Part shown: positions 1 to 13,780 of the stretch, one piece after another | Layout of the letters: each line of letters starts with the position of its first letter | Position numbering within the stretch: position 1 is the stretch's first letter | NCBI GenBank assembly: GCA_027596075.1 | Contig: JADGJC010000462.1 | Location: forward strand, 1 to 19,738 | Reading direction: 5' to 3' | Source: Rhizophlyctis rosea | Taxonomy: Eukaryota > Chytridiomycota > Chytridiomycetes > Rhizophlyctidales > Rhizophlyctidaceae | DNA length: 19,738 nt | Made by a program: the position numbers and the translations under genes | Notes under the pieces: model-generated | Database searches by the model: none | Told to the model about the DNA's origin: nothing | Seen by the model: the letters and a program-made list of their open reading frames with translations, nothing else

Positions 1-760
1 ACCACCTATCTCGACACAAAAGCTGGACCGACTACCTACCGCACGCCGAATTCACAATCAACTCTTCGGGTCACTCTTCCTTCTGACTCTCACCTTTCCA
101 AATCATTTATGGCCAGCAACCGCGGATTTTTCCCGCTCCCGTTCGAACAGCCAACCCTGCCGTCGATCAATTCTGCAAACTATTTGTCAACAGTGAAAAC
201 TTAGTGTTCGACGAACTGATGAAGACTCGGATACGCCAAGGCGATAACGCCAACAAACGCGCCCGCGACTTTCGAAGTCGGCGATTTAGTCCTCCTCAAC
301 ATCAAGAATTCCCGCCAACGTTGCAAACTCCCGCACCAATCCGATTCCCTCTTACCTCGCTACAAAGGACTCTACATCGTTACTGAAGTTGTACCTTCCG
401 ACACTTACCGCCTTGACCTGCCTGTTGCCTCTTGAGCCCACAAAGCTTTTCACGTCAATCTCTTTTGCCCGTACGATTCGTCCGACCAATCGTTATTCCC
501 ATCCCGCATCGCTCCTGAGCCCGGTTCTGCCATTCCCGCTGACGCCGAAGGCAAAGAAGAATACGCCATCGAAGACATCCTCGATTATCAGTGGTTCTGC
601 AAGAAACTCCGCTACCTCGTCAAATGGCAAGCTATGATGGCCCTACTTGGGAACCTTACGACGAACTCCATCCCGACATCCGCGCCGACTACCAGCGTCA
701 ATACCCTAACACTCCCGCCATCGACGACCCCCCTCACTACCGTACGCCGCAACGTCACCG
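1..760 (+). pseudogene. Ty3/Gypsy chromovirus pol remnant (integrase C-terminus + chromodomain)
   Basis: Read in frame 3, the first 200 bases give the end of an integrase core, with residues like WTDYLPHAEF and then PFQIIYGQQPR, which matches the usual '(P)F.hhYG..PR' end of the Gypsy rve domain. Further on comes the integrase C-terminal module (VGDLVLLN, LLPRYKGLY, FHVNLF), then a chromodomain (YAIEDILDY...LRYLVKW followed by WEPYDEL). That order, integrase then chromodomain, is the mark of chromoviruses, which are common in fungal genomes. The copy is dead: TGA codons at 84-86 and 433-435, a frame change near 270 (frame 3 to frame 2), and another near 631 inside the chromodomain. The second TGA sits where this module usually has a conserved Trp, so it may be a TGG-to-TGA transition. 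The 5' part lies outside the window. I could not delimit a 3' LTR downstream. Confident in the family, less in the end point. Confidence 0.85.
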
Positions 761-2228
761 CGACATTGCGGCAACAGTGAGTAGCATAGTCCGTAGATTA
801 GACATAGACACCAGTAGTACAACGCCTCGTTCCACGTGCCTAGATGAAGATAGTTTAGCCGGAGCTGTGCCACCGGCAAGCAATTTACTTCCTGACCCTG
901 GTCAAATATCACCGCGTGATTGTAATCAATTTACCGCGTCCAATATGCAGCATTGGACTTAGGATAGAGACGTTTGGACTTTGTACTATAACTCGATCCC
1001 GGATGAGACTCCCCCTTGTGTCGTTATCCAAATGAATATACAGAAGTCCACCTCTAGGCTTTGGCACTTTTTGTTAGTTCTCACTTAGTTTCGAATCGTT
1101 TCTGGCTTAGTGTTAGGCCTTCGCTCACGTAACATAGGCCGTTCCATCTGGATCGACTCTGCTCACACATGGCTGTCTCTGTCAAGGGCATGGGGCGGTC
1201 AAGTTTAGTTGGGAGTAGCATACTTCTAGCACCTTTCTTGATCCTTAGAGCGAAGCTCGCTAGCACATATTGCTATTGAGCCAAGGTCCCCCGACATATT
1301 CTTTGGGTTTACATTCCCTGGCTGGCAGGCCAATATCTGATGTTCTGAGTGTCGCTCGTGATATCCAGTCTTGGTGATATTCTTGTTGGAACTCCATATC
1401 ATTGCTCACAGTCTTCAGACTTAGTTGTTTTCCCTTGTCATCGTGCTTCCACGTCTTTTCCAGGACCTGCAAACTGACACGGCCACCAATCATTTGAGCA
1501 CCTCCACTGAATATTTTTTGCTCCCGCACCAATATACCTGTTTTGAACCCAACAATCCACATTCGGGTCACCATATTTGGCCCAGGTTCAACTCCCGGCT
1601 GGATCACGATTTTAGTTCCAAAATTACCCGTGTCTCAATGAAGTATTTCAGCTTTGCCACAAGGAATTTGGTAGAAATGAGGGTTCAAAGTGCGCATCTT
1701 CCACAACAGATGGGAACCAGGAATTTGGCAGAAATAAGGGTCCAAAGTGCGCGTCTTGCGCAATAAATGGGCCAATTAGGTCCAAGATGGTTGCTCAGAT
1801 TTGTGTCGGGAAAGTTCCAAGTAGAGTGCAGGTCCCACATCATGTAGTGGTGTGATGTTTCTCAGCTCCTCTCCATTGGAACCAAGGGAGCTCTGAACAG
1901 CAGTACCATCGAGGAAATGACCATGTGCTGGTAGTGCCTTTGCAAAAGTTCATCAAGGTTGCCGTAAAATTCAGCAGAATGAATGTGTGGGTTTGGATTG
2001 CAAGTGAAACCTGCCTAGGACTGAGGCCTCTGCCCCATTGCCGAACGCTGCTTTGCCCACCGTGGTAGCCATCCGTCCATTTTGCCGCCAGGCAATGCTC
2101 GCATACAAGTAGAGCCTCGGTAACTTCCAATGAATTGCTGCAATCACAATCAAGTTTCACTATATTACAAACCCGCATGCAAACTGCGGCCAATTGGCGC
2201 TGTTGCCATGTTACGAATTCACCCTGCA
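761..2228. other. Gene-poor stretch between the retroelement and the APSES gene
   Basis: This 1.5 kb holds no ORF that I can support as a gene. The first several hundred bases should contain whatever is left of the 3' LTR of the retroelement, but only one end of the element is present, so TG...CA ends and target-site duplications cannot be paired. An open frame of 115 codons on the minus strand (1260-1607) has ordinary composition but no recognisable motif, and its start lies in repetitive-looking sequence. A two-copy tandem repeat lies at 1660-1773. The 3' UTR of the minus-strand APSES gene must extend into the right end of this stretch. Confidence 0.5.
1660..1773. repeat. Two-copy tandem repeat, 57-bp period
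   Basis: The unit containing GGAATTTGG starts at 1663 and recurs at 1720, a period of 57 bp. The copies share GGAATTTGGYAGAAATRAGG and then CAAAGTGCGC with few differences, so the array is diverged but clear. It lies in non-coding DNA near the retroelement remnant. There is no third full copy on either side. Confidence 0.85.
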
Positions 2229-5178
2229 TCAATCATTTCTCTCCCCAACACATCTTATCCTTCCCAAGAACCCCGCCACATCCCTCACATCAACCCCCAC
2301 CTCCCTATCCGCCTCAACCGCCTTCATCAACGGCCCAAGCAACTCATCAACCTCCCCAACCTCCACCTCACAACACGCCGCAATGATCCTCTTACAGCGC
2401 ATCTCCTGCTCCGTACTCTTACTCCTAAGCTGCACTAGCTCCTTGACTAGCCGCTGCTCTGCGCGCTCCTTAGTGGCAAGTTCGGTTTTGAGGCGTATGA
2501 CTTGTTGCTGGAGGTCTGCGGCGGTCAGTGAAGCGGCGGTCGTGGTAGGGGGAGTGGTAGGTGGGGGAGGTGGAGGTGCTTGGGTATCGTTCATCGCGGA
2601 CGGTTCTGCTTTTGCCTGTAGTACTACTAAACCACCGACGAAATCCGTCGGTTCGCCGTTCGGTGACGTGTCGGACTTTGGAGCTTCCCCGCCTCCCTCC
2701 GACATCTTGACGTCCCCTGTCCCATCCCATTTTCCCTCATCCTTCTCCCCCCCTCCAACCTCCTTCAATACATCCATGACCACCTGATCCCCCAAACACT
2801 TTTCCAAATTTTTGATCCGTTCCTCCATCTCGGGTATCATCCGGTTTTGTTTTCGCAACGTCTCGTTCTGCCGGCGCACGTCCGCCAATTGGCGTGTTAT
2901 CTCGACCAAATTTTGTTGCGTGAGCTGGAGTTGATCGAATTTAGATCGCATCCCTTCATCCCATGATGTAGAAAGGGCCGCAAATGATCCTGAGATTGAA
3001 AAGCCGTTAAGAAAACGATTCAAGAATCTCGCTACTTCCTGCTTGTTTGATCAAACACATACCGTCTGCATGGGTCAAACGCCCTTCCCGCATGGCATCA
3101 TCAGCGCTCGGCGATATCCCGGGATAAACAATCTTCGTCCCCGATACCCCATCCGCAATCTGTGCCCTCCCATCTTTCCCCTCCCGTTCCACCCCACCCC
3201 TCCCACTCTTATCCGCAATCAAATCGTCGAACCCAAAATCAGCCGGCTTCAGATGACAGAAGTTTGGCAGAAGGGGATCAGCGCCCACATCCAAGAGCTG
3301 TATCATCAGATTCCGGTTACCAATCCGCGCTGCGATGTTCAACGCTGTGTTGCCCTCTTTGTCCCGGATGTTGACCAACGAGCTGAAGGCGCCGTCCATA
3401 CGCCGGGCTATCCATTCCAGCGTGCATTCCATGTAATACCGAGACGCCTGGCTACGGCCCTTCATGCCGGCAGTCGTGGCGATATGGTGCAGTACGGTAC
3501 GTCCTTTGCTGTCAATGTGGGTAATGGATGGGTGAAGGTAGTCAAGGAGATCCATGAAGGTTTGACTGTCGTAGTTGTTCGTGACAAGGACGGAGCGCAT
3601 CAACGCGCTTTCTCCCAGATTATTTGGGCGCCGAACGTCGGCGCCTCGCTCAACGAGAAGGCGGAGAATTGACATACGTGCAAGCGCCGCAGCCCAATGC
3701 ACGCACGTATGCCCAAGATCGTCGATAACGATGTTGACGTCCAGATCAGGTGGTGGTCGTGTCAAAAGGTCTGGCTTGTAATCTGGGTCCGTCTCCACAA
3801 ACATTTGCATGATGGCTGCTCGATGCCGGGTTGGATTTGCAAAACCATCTGAAAATTTTGGGATGAGAGAACGAAAAAATGAAACACGTTAAGGCTTTCC
3901 ATACCGTCCAGTCGTTGCCTCTTCCTCCCCGGCGAGCCATCCCTTGACAAGACCTCGACATCGGGTGAAACGGACCGACCCTCCGCATTCGGCGTAAGTT
4001 CCAGCACACTATCATACTTCTTCCTCTTGATGCGGGGTTCTTCCTTCTTCATACCAACGCCCGATTTCCGCATCATCTCCTTTTGGGCTGCATTGACCTG
4101 CTCTTTAGTGGGAGTCATATCCTCATGTCCCTCTGGCGGAGGCTCGAAGTCGATCAACGGTTGTAGGAGATTTTCAACGTTGTACTGTCGTGCGATCTCC
4201 ACTCCTCTTCCGAACGGAACCCTACGACATTGGGATGTTAAAAAGGTGTCGAGGCAGACAGCAAAAATGTAGTTACGCCATTCTAATATGAACGGCAAAT
4301 CGTACATACCAAGTCCCTTGATATTTTCCGTACCCACCCTGGACCTTCTCGTGTTGTCCCGTCATGATTTCCTTTTCGAGTATCTTCGTCCTTTTGCCCT
4401 TCTCGATCTGCGCCACTTTGAGAATTTGTGTTGCATTCAACCAGCTGTCGCTTTTCCGCCTCATAACCGCCACGTTCTTACACAACATTTCATACACGTG
4501 GATGCCGGAGTACGTTGCGCCGTAGATGTTCAAAATATTGGTCGGGACTTTATGCACGATGGGTGATGACGCTGCTGTGGAGCTGAGAGGATGCGGGGAC
4601 GATGGTGCCGAATCGGTTGTGGGTGAACCGCGTGGAGGAGGGGTTTGCGAATAGATGCGGTGCGGGGAGATACCCGCCATAGTATCAGTTCCCAATCCCG
4701 ATGCCGATGACGTATATGGGATTGGAGTAGAACGGCCGCTGAGGGAGTCCTACTCAACACGAAGCAATTGGTAAATAATCAATAAAAAACACAAATGAGC
4801 ATCGGGATTTAGTCTCACATCACCCACCCTGCTCATGTCACCACGTTGTAATGACCGAATTGCGCTGTTGTAGATATCCAGTGCCGACGATGGGTACTGC
4901 GATAGACTTGAGGGCAAGGAAGGCGTTGCAAAAGTTGTAGAAGTGGACGATTGGCCGATTCCATTTTGGAGGTGGCTGAATTGTTGAGAAGGGAGAGGCG
5001 GTGGGGGCGGTGGTGCATATGATGCCGGTCCTCGCAAACCACGTTGCAGAGAGGAATGATGGGGAGAAGTGTCAGGCGACTGATTTGGAGACGGTGCCAT
5101 GTCATTCGCGACAATCATGTTTTCGATCCTGCTGGTATTGCCAAATTCTGCCAGCTGACGAAGCATAAGACTTTTCAT
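2229..5178 (-). CDS. APSES/KilA-N transcription factor with ankyrin repeats (Mbp1/Swi4/Res type, MBF/SBF DNA-binding subunit)
   Basis: Five exons join in phase: 5178-4819, 4749-4310, 4221-3905, 3848-3063 and 2989-2229, giving 887 aa. Introns are 56-88 nt with GTGAGA, GTATGT, GTATGG and GTATGT donors. Residues 1-190 are Ser/Pro-rich with a proline run. The APSES DNA-binding domain is at about 194-290: [43 protein letters not shown], then [15 protein letters not shown] across intron 2. Ankyrin repeats follow at about 417-446 ([20 protein letters not shown]), 487-510 and 537-566 ([21 protein letters not shown]). Predicted coiled coils lie at about 645-700 and 790-860. This is the architecture of the G1/S factors Mbp1, Swi4 and Res1/2, which pair with a Swi6/Cdc10-type partner and bind MCB (ACGCGT) sites in the nucleus. 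The start is the ATG at 5178. A short upstream exon (about 5240-5310), joined through a GTATGG donor, is also possible. Mbp1-like versus Swi4-like cannot be settled here. Confidence 0.95.
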
Positions 5179-7060
5179 CAATCATTCAATGTTCAGTTGG
5201 TGTGAAAAACTGAATGCCTAGGTCATCCAAAATACCGATCCATACCTTGGACAACGATCCGATGCACCGCAACAATGAAGCGGACGATGGTGTAAGCCTC
5301 CCACCGTCAATTCTGAATGTAAAAAGTCAAGAGGGATAGATTAATATGCAGTAATGCCGCACAAGACGACGCTCCAGTGTCCTTGGACCAGACTATTTCG
5401 GCCCTTCAGAAATCCTACAGGAACTCTTCACATCCAAAGCGATAATGTAAAGATCAAACAGGTCGTGGTGAACGAGCCACCAAAGAACTTGCTGCGTCAT
5501 CTCAGCCTCTCATATCTCACGTAGATCTCCCACTTTCAGCAGTTATGAGAATGGACTTCTTCCTGATCAATGCCAGCTGTTGCTCAATTACCAAGACACT
5601 CCCCCACGCGATATCACAAGTCTCAGATCGTTTGAACGATGGGTCAAAATCGGTATTTGCGCACCTGTGCTGACAAAGCAAACCACCCGTCACTACCGTG
5701 CGCGAATGGAGCAGCCTCAACGTACGGAAGTTGCGATGGATATGATAGTTATGTCACACTTCGACGGAAGACAACAGAGAAGTGAATCGACGCGGTTGAT
5801 ACTCGTCGTGTGGGAACGTGTGGGTCAGGCGTTGACTTGGGCGTCCAGTCTAGCACAGTAGAGAAATTAGTCTCTGCACATATAAACGCAGTATCTCGAA
5901 TTGTATTGAAAACATGCGGCCTGCGCATAGCAGGCAGGCGTGACGGACACACCCTCTCACCGGTTGCTGTTGCTAACTGTGTCTTCGTTTCAGGTGCAGT
6001 GCGCCGGTGAAATAAGTCCTCGACCTTTGAAGTTACCCCTTCCCACTTTTGTCGCGTAATCGGTATGTGCCTGTGCGAATGTTGATTAGCTGGGTGTTGG
6101 GAAGGGAACAGTCCACCGTTTGATATGAGTCCGGTTGACTGAGCGCGTAGGTAACCAAGCAATCCCCATTTTCACACGGACCTGTGCTTCTTTCTTCTTC
6201 CTACGCTTCTGCTGCGGATGCGCTATAGTCCTTGCTAGAAAGATATATTAGTGTATGATACAGTAGTGTGAGTGAGACACTCGAATATGAGTTTGGGTGA
6301 CTAGCCTATATATGAGAGTGATAGAGTGTAATATGAAAGGGTCACCACAAACGGAGAACTCCAGATCCTCCCCCCTTTAAACATGCAACATGCAACATGC
6401 AGCAACACACACGCCATCAGTTATTCGATCATGTGGTGCGCACGTCAAATGGGAAACGCGGCACCCCAAATTCGGACTCATTCGCCCAAGACGCGTCCTG
6501 CTGACGTGATGTCCCCCACGTGATATATAGACTAGACATTATTTATAGATATCGACCACTGGCACCTTTCATTTCAGCTTTCATTTCATGCTAACGGGCT
6601 AACTATGCTATGCAGGCAGGCCGTGAGAGGTCAACGACTCCAAAATGCATCAATTGGCAATGCGTCAATTCCAGGACTATAACAGCGCCAGTTTCGGGGT
6701 TGCAGCGTGATGCTGGCCCACATGTAATTCTATCTAGCTCCTGCGTGGGGCAGCAGTCCACCTCATCCAGGGGTCCTATGATGTCACAAGCTGCTTGACG
6801 TGGGCATTGAGGAAGGAATGAGTGATGTGTGCACACAAGTGTCTCTCCCAACGAACTCAAAATTTAGCCCAACGCGACTGTCCATCACCCGAAATCCGAA
6901 CCACACAGGATTCTCAACCCATGGAACAAGCCAAAATCCTCCAAAAGTTGAATATATATATTTGCAATCCTCCGGGGAAACCAGTCCCCAAAAGGCCCTA
7001 CGTTATTTCTACTGTATAATCACAAATCTACAAGGAAAGTCCAACTGACAGTGTACACGC
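5179..7060. other. Intergenic region upstream of the APSES gene and downstream of the GH1 gene
   Basis: No ORF here looks coding; the longest (minus strand, 5749-6162, 137 codons) has no recognisable motif and no supporting neighbours. The stretch should hold the promoter and 5' UTR of the minus-strand APSES gene and the 3' UTR of the minus-strand GH1 gene. It contains several ACGCG-core motifs (5607, 5790, 6456, 6491), a CACGTG at 6517-6522 followed by TATA-like sequence, and a short ACATGCA tandem at about 6381-6400. Confidence 0.5.
6491..6496. promoter_or_regulatory. Perfect MCB motif (ACGCGT)
   Basis: The palindromic hexamer ACGCGT is the consensus site bound by MBF-type APSES factors. 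It is about 1.3 kb upstream of the start codon of the APSES gene in this window, beside a CACGTG E-box (6517-6522) and TATA-like sequence (about 6523-6528). One hexamer is expected by chance every few kb, so function is inference only. Confidence 0.35.
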
Positions 7061-10585
<3,525 letters not shown>

Positions 10586-10589
10586 TTAC

Positions 10590-11893
10590 CATACGCCCGG
10601 GCCGTCCCGTCCGTTCTCCCTCCACGTCCGTTTCATACTCCTTGATAACCGCGACGTACCTATCCCTTCCAGGCAAGCTATCCACCGCATGGTATAATTG
10701 ATCGCAAATCCTTGCCCATCAGCCCAGCGACATACTACTCCAGTCATTTGTTGCCGCGCAGTCGGATTGTCGACGATGCAACTGTCCACGTGGTACTTGA
10801 TTTTGGAGAGGGCCAACACTTTGCAGCGACCGATCTCGTAGGATTAGGGTCGAGTCATCCAAAAAAGTACACGTAGCAATGTTATTTGGTACCGGACCCT
10901 TCCAATGTGGACGGAGATCCCGCAAGTCGTAGACGGTATGATTACGACCGGTGTGATGAAGATGAAATCATGTGACCGGAAGTCGTTCAGTTCCACGCAC
11001 CCAACCATGTTGCCGTCAGAAAGGCGGTAAAGGCGGAGCTTAAGTGAAGGACACCAATCACCACCTTCGGTGGTTATGGGGGCGAGGTAATGGGCATTGT
11101 GTGTCACAGCATTGTAAAGGGTTTGGTGTGGAGGATTTGATGGTTGTAGGAGATGGTAATGTGTACGTGGTCGGAAGCCGAATAAAATGTGTGGAAATGA
11201 AAGACGTAACTCTTGCCGAGGTACTTGCAGATTTTGCCGGTGACAACAAGGCTGTGGTCTCTGCTATTTGCGGGATCTAGTGCAAGGAGCTCCTGCGTCG
11301 AGCCTTGTAACGTATGATCAGGTTTTCCCTTACTCCTTGCGAATGATCATCTATGACCAACACCATGTAATACAAATGCGGCCTGGATCGTAAATCTGAT
11401 TTCGGATGCTGTTCGTCAATGGCTGAATCGATTCTTCTCTCCGCCGGAAAGACGCAATCTGGAGTCAAGCGACGATGCCAATTGGATTGATGCTGGACGC
11501 GAAAGACCCACCCATTAACCGGAACAGAAGAAGCCTCTTCATGGCTGTGACCAACGGCTCCGTCCAGATCCCGCACAGTGTGTCCTTCCTCCCGCTGAAT
11601 CCTACTCCCAAACGGCAAGTATTCAAAGGACTCCTCAATACTACCTGTGGGCCATCTAATTGGAAACGTCCAAGCCAGCCACATGCAAGCAACGTCCCTC
11701 CAATTCTCGTGCCCAAGCAACGATCCGATGGGTTTACTTCTGTTAACTTCGCTTTCCAATTGCAAGTGACGTGCGCTCGGCGAATGATGGAACAGAAAAG
11801 TTGACAGGCTTGTTCGCATTTGAGGAGAGTTGGGATGGGTGTTAGGGCGAATACTTGAGAGAGCAGCTCTGAGATATCGGTCAATAAAGACAT
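10590..11893 (-). pseudogene. Decayed F-box protein gene (Agaricomycete-type F-box family)
   Basis: The minus strand starts with an ATG at 11893 and an F-box-like segment of about 40 residues (LLSQVFALTPIPTLLKCEQACQLFCSII), the pattern of F-box proteins that bind Skp1 in SCF ubiquitin ligases. Protein-like segments then continue downstream, but in changing frames: about 11340-11125 (SRDHSLVVTGKICKYLGK), 11107-10970 (LRLYRLSDGNMVGCVELND), 10960-10830 (VYDLRDLRPHWKGP, CTFLDDSTLIL) and 10820-10590 (LSKIKYHVDSCIVDNP). Segments like 'CTFLDD..LIL' and 'VYDLR' fit the repeat-containing C-terminal half of F-box proteins abundant in mushroom genomes, recalled from memory rather than searched. No intron set was found that joins them, so I read it as a pseudogene with several frame breaks. 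It could instead be an intron-rich gene I failed to parse. Confidence 0.5.
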
Positions 11894-12591
11894 TCTGGCC
11901 GTTGGAGCAGCATAGTGACGGAGAAATGCCAACAGCCGATATTGCCCTAATGCTGGACGTATGATCTGCAATTTTAGGAGGAAAAAGTGGTATAAACGAG
12001 AGGCAAGTGAAGGGAGATGGGAGGGGTCTTCTCCAAAGACCCCATTCCATAAGCTTTATGAGTGTGCCGCAGCCATACAGATCTTTGTCATGTGATCCGG
12101 TCCTCTGCGGGAATTGATGACACCGCCTCAAAATGCTGCGTGTTGGTTGCGCAGCACCAAAAGCTCGGAGACCTTCGTGAGACCTTCGGGTGACCTTCGT
12201 CTTGCAGGGGTGGACCAGCTTCCCTTGCTTCCAAACTTGAAACCGCTGAACACTTGCCACAAAAATCGGCGTTAGCATAGGCAAAACACCGTCGTGAAAC
12301 CATAGGCTTGAACTCTTTGTGGGCCATTGTAAATAAATACCACAAAGTGACCAGCACAGGTCCAGTAGGTCAAGCGAACGCGCTTCACTCATCCATTCGA
12401 AATACCCGTGGGCGGCTCGTGTCAACCGACCATTTCTCAACCATGCCATCCCATCCCACTGCCGAAAATCGTGCCTTCATACCGGTGCCACACCTTCCAC
12501 TCCCACACGCTGACCTGGAGAGCCGACTGGACGCAAGTCAAAAGTAGGTGCGTCCGATCGAGCAGTCTCTCATCCAACGACTTGGTGGCTC
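11894..12591. other. Divergent intergenic region between the F-box pseudogene and the membrane-protein gene
   Basis: About 700 bp between two divergently oriented genes, so it should hold the promoter of the plus-strand gene. A long minus-strand open frame crosses it (11277-12449), but its composition is not protein-like and it overlaps the F-box reading. Visible structure: a hairpin with a 7-bp stem (TGCTGCG at 12134-12140, CGCAGCA at 12150-12156) and directly after it a three-unit ACCTTCG repeat at 12168-12200. Confidence 0.5.
12168..12201. repeat. Three-unit short tandem repeat (GACCTTCG core)
   Basis: GAGACCTTCGT, GAGACCTTCGGG and TGACCTTCGTC follow each other head to tail with a period of 11-12 bp. 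It lies upstream of the membrane-protein gene. It could be a slippage product or a set of half-sites for a regulator; nothing in the sequence decides. Confidence 0.6.
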
Positions 12592-13780
12592 ATGTTTTCA
12601 TTGTCTTCCAGTTGGATCAAAGACACCTCACCGAGAGACCGTCTAGTTATTCTCCGCGCCCTAATCAAAGGCTCTGCGGACCATTCCATCAAAGTGTTTA
12701 TCCTCCGAACCATAGTATCCCAGCTCCGTTTCCGTCCCAACCACTGGTTGTCCATTTTTGGTGGTCTTCTGCTCGCGCTACTGAACGCCTGGTCTGCAAG
12801 AACCCAACTTTGCCATGCTTTCAATGGAGAAAGCTCATGGGTGTGTGCAGGAGCTGGTGGGGATCCATACCAGCAGTCCGCTCCCCTACCGGACAGCACA
12901 GTCAGCAATGAAGATCTTAAATCTCGAATAAGAGACTTCTACGCATCTTGGACAACAATCCGTTTCATATCCACAATAGAAGGCATCTTGATCTTCTCCT
13001 TCCTCCTCCTTGCCATTGTTGGCTGCATCATCCTCGCAGTCCTGGACTCTCGCCGTCGCCGCAGCCCCAAATCTTCCTCCAGCCCCTCTTCAGACCTACC
13101 TTATACCCACCCAATAATCCTAAAATGGTCCACCCGCTGGGCCTGGGTCGTAGCCTTCTCCCTCCACTTCTCCCTCCTCTACGGCTTGGCAGGTATCAAA
13201 CTCCTCCAAGCAGACATTGGTCCACAGGGCAAACGCATCATCCGCAAACATCCGCGTCTCTGTGGTCCCGCACCATCCCAATGGAAGTTCATACTTGGGT
13301 CTGCAATCTACGCACTGCTTTGTCTTGCGGGGACTGTTGTCGGCATCGGTGCGTTATGGGGCAAGCTGGAGCTTGCTCAAGTTGGGGTGACACTTCCCGA
13401 ACACTTGATCGTTGATCCCCAAAATGGGGGCAGATTAGTACCATGGTCCATCTGGCAGATAGCACTGTTGTTGGGGTTGGCAAACAACATCGCTGCTCTG
13501 TATTCCATTGCCGCGCCATCCAAAATAACTTATCTAACGTAAGCAGTCATCGGGTTCTTGCTTTCGTATTTCATCACTAAGTAAATTGATTTCGCATAGG
13601 GAACACCACATCGATCCAGAGCTGTTTGCTGCATCATTAGTGGAAGAGCACGGTTTCCTTTGGGCGGCATTGATTTGGTTCGGTACGGATAAGAGGGACT
13701 TGGCCATTGGGTACGAGGAGGTGCTGTTACAACTGGTACCAGAACCAGTTCTTCATGATGAGCCGGGCGTGTATGAATAG
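12592..13780 (+). CDS. Unrecognised multi-pass membrane protein (about five TM segments)
   Basis: Two exons, 12592-13538 and 13600-13780, join in phase across a 61-nt intron with donor GTAAGC and acceptor CATAG, giving 375 aa. The ATG at 12592 is the only Met in the whole exon-1 frame, so the start is not open to choice unless an upstream exon exists. Hydrophobic segments fall at about residues 52-68, 129-151, 183-205, 231-254 and 285-307. Between the first two is a loop of about 60 residues with two Cys; after the second is a basic, Ser-rich loop (SRRRRSPKSSSSPSS), which would be cytosolic by the positive-inside rule. The C-terminal exon is acidic and mostly soluble. I recognise no family, catalytic motif or transport signature. 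The uneven TM spacing does not suggest a GPCR or a major transporter family. It is probably a lineage-restricted fungal membrane protein. Divergent from the F-box pseudogene. Confidence 0.75.

Noticed and set aside
1071..1270. Possible start of a 3' LTR (TGTTAG...)
   Set aside because: Without the 5' LTR or a target-site duplication in the window, the boundary is a guess.
1570..1605. tRNA T-arm-like sequence (GGTTCAACTCC)
   Set aside because: No matching D-arm, anticodon arm or acceptor stem could be folded around it on either strand.
1260..1607. 115-codon minus-strand ORF next to the retroelement
   Set aside because: No motif, and it lies in repeat-like DNA; too weak to report as a gene.
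5749..6162. 137-codon minus-strand ORF in the APSES upstream region
   Set aside because: No protein-like features; probably 5' UTR or intergenic DNA.
11277..12449. 390-codon minus-strand open frame
   Set aside because: It is the longest ORF in the window, but its composition is not protein-like. It runs through the promoter region and overlaps the F-box segment in another frame. Only short parts look coding, and these fit the F-box pseudogene.
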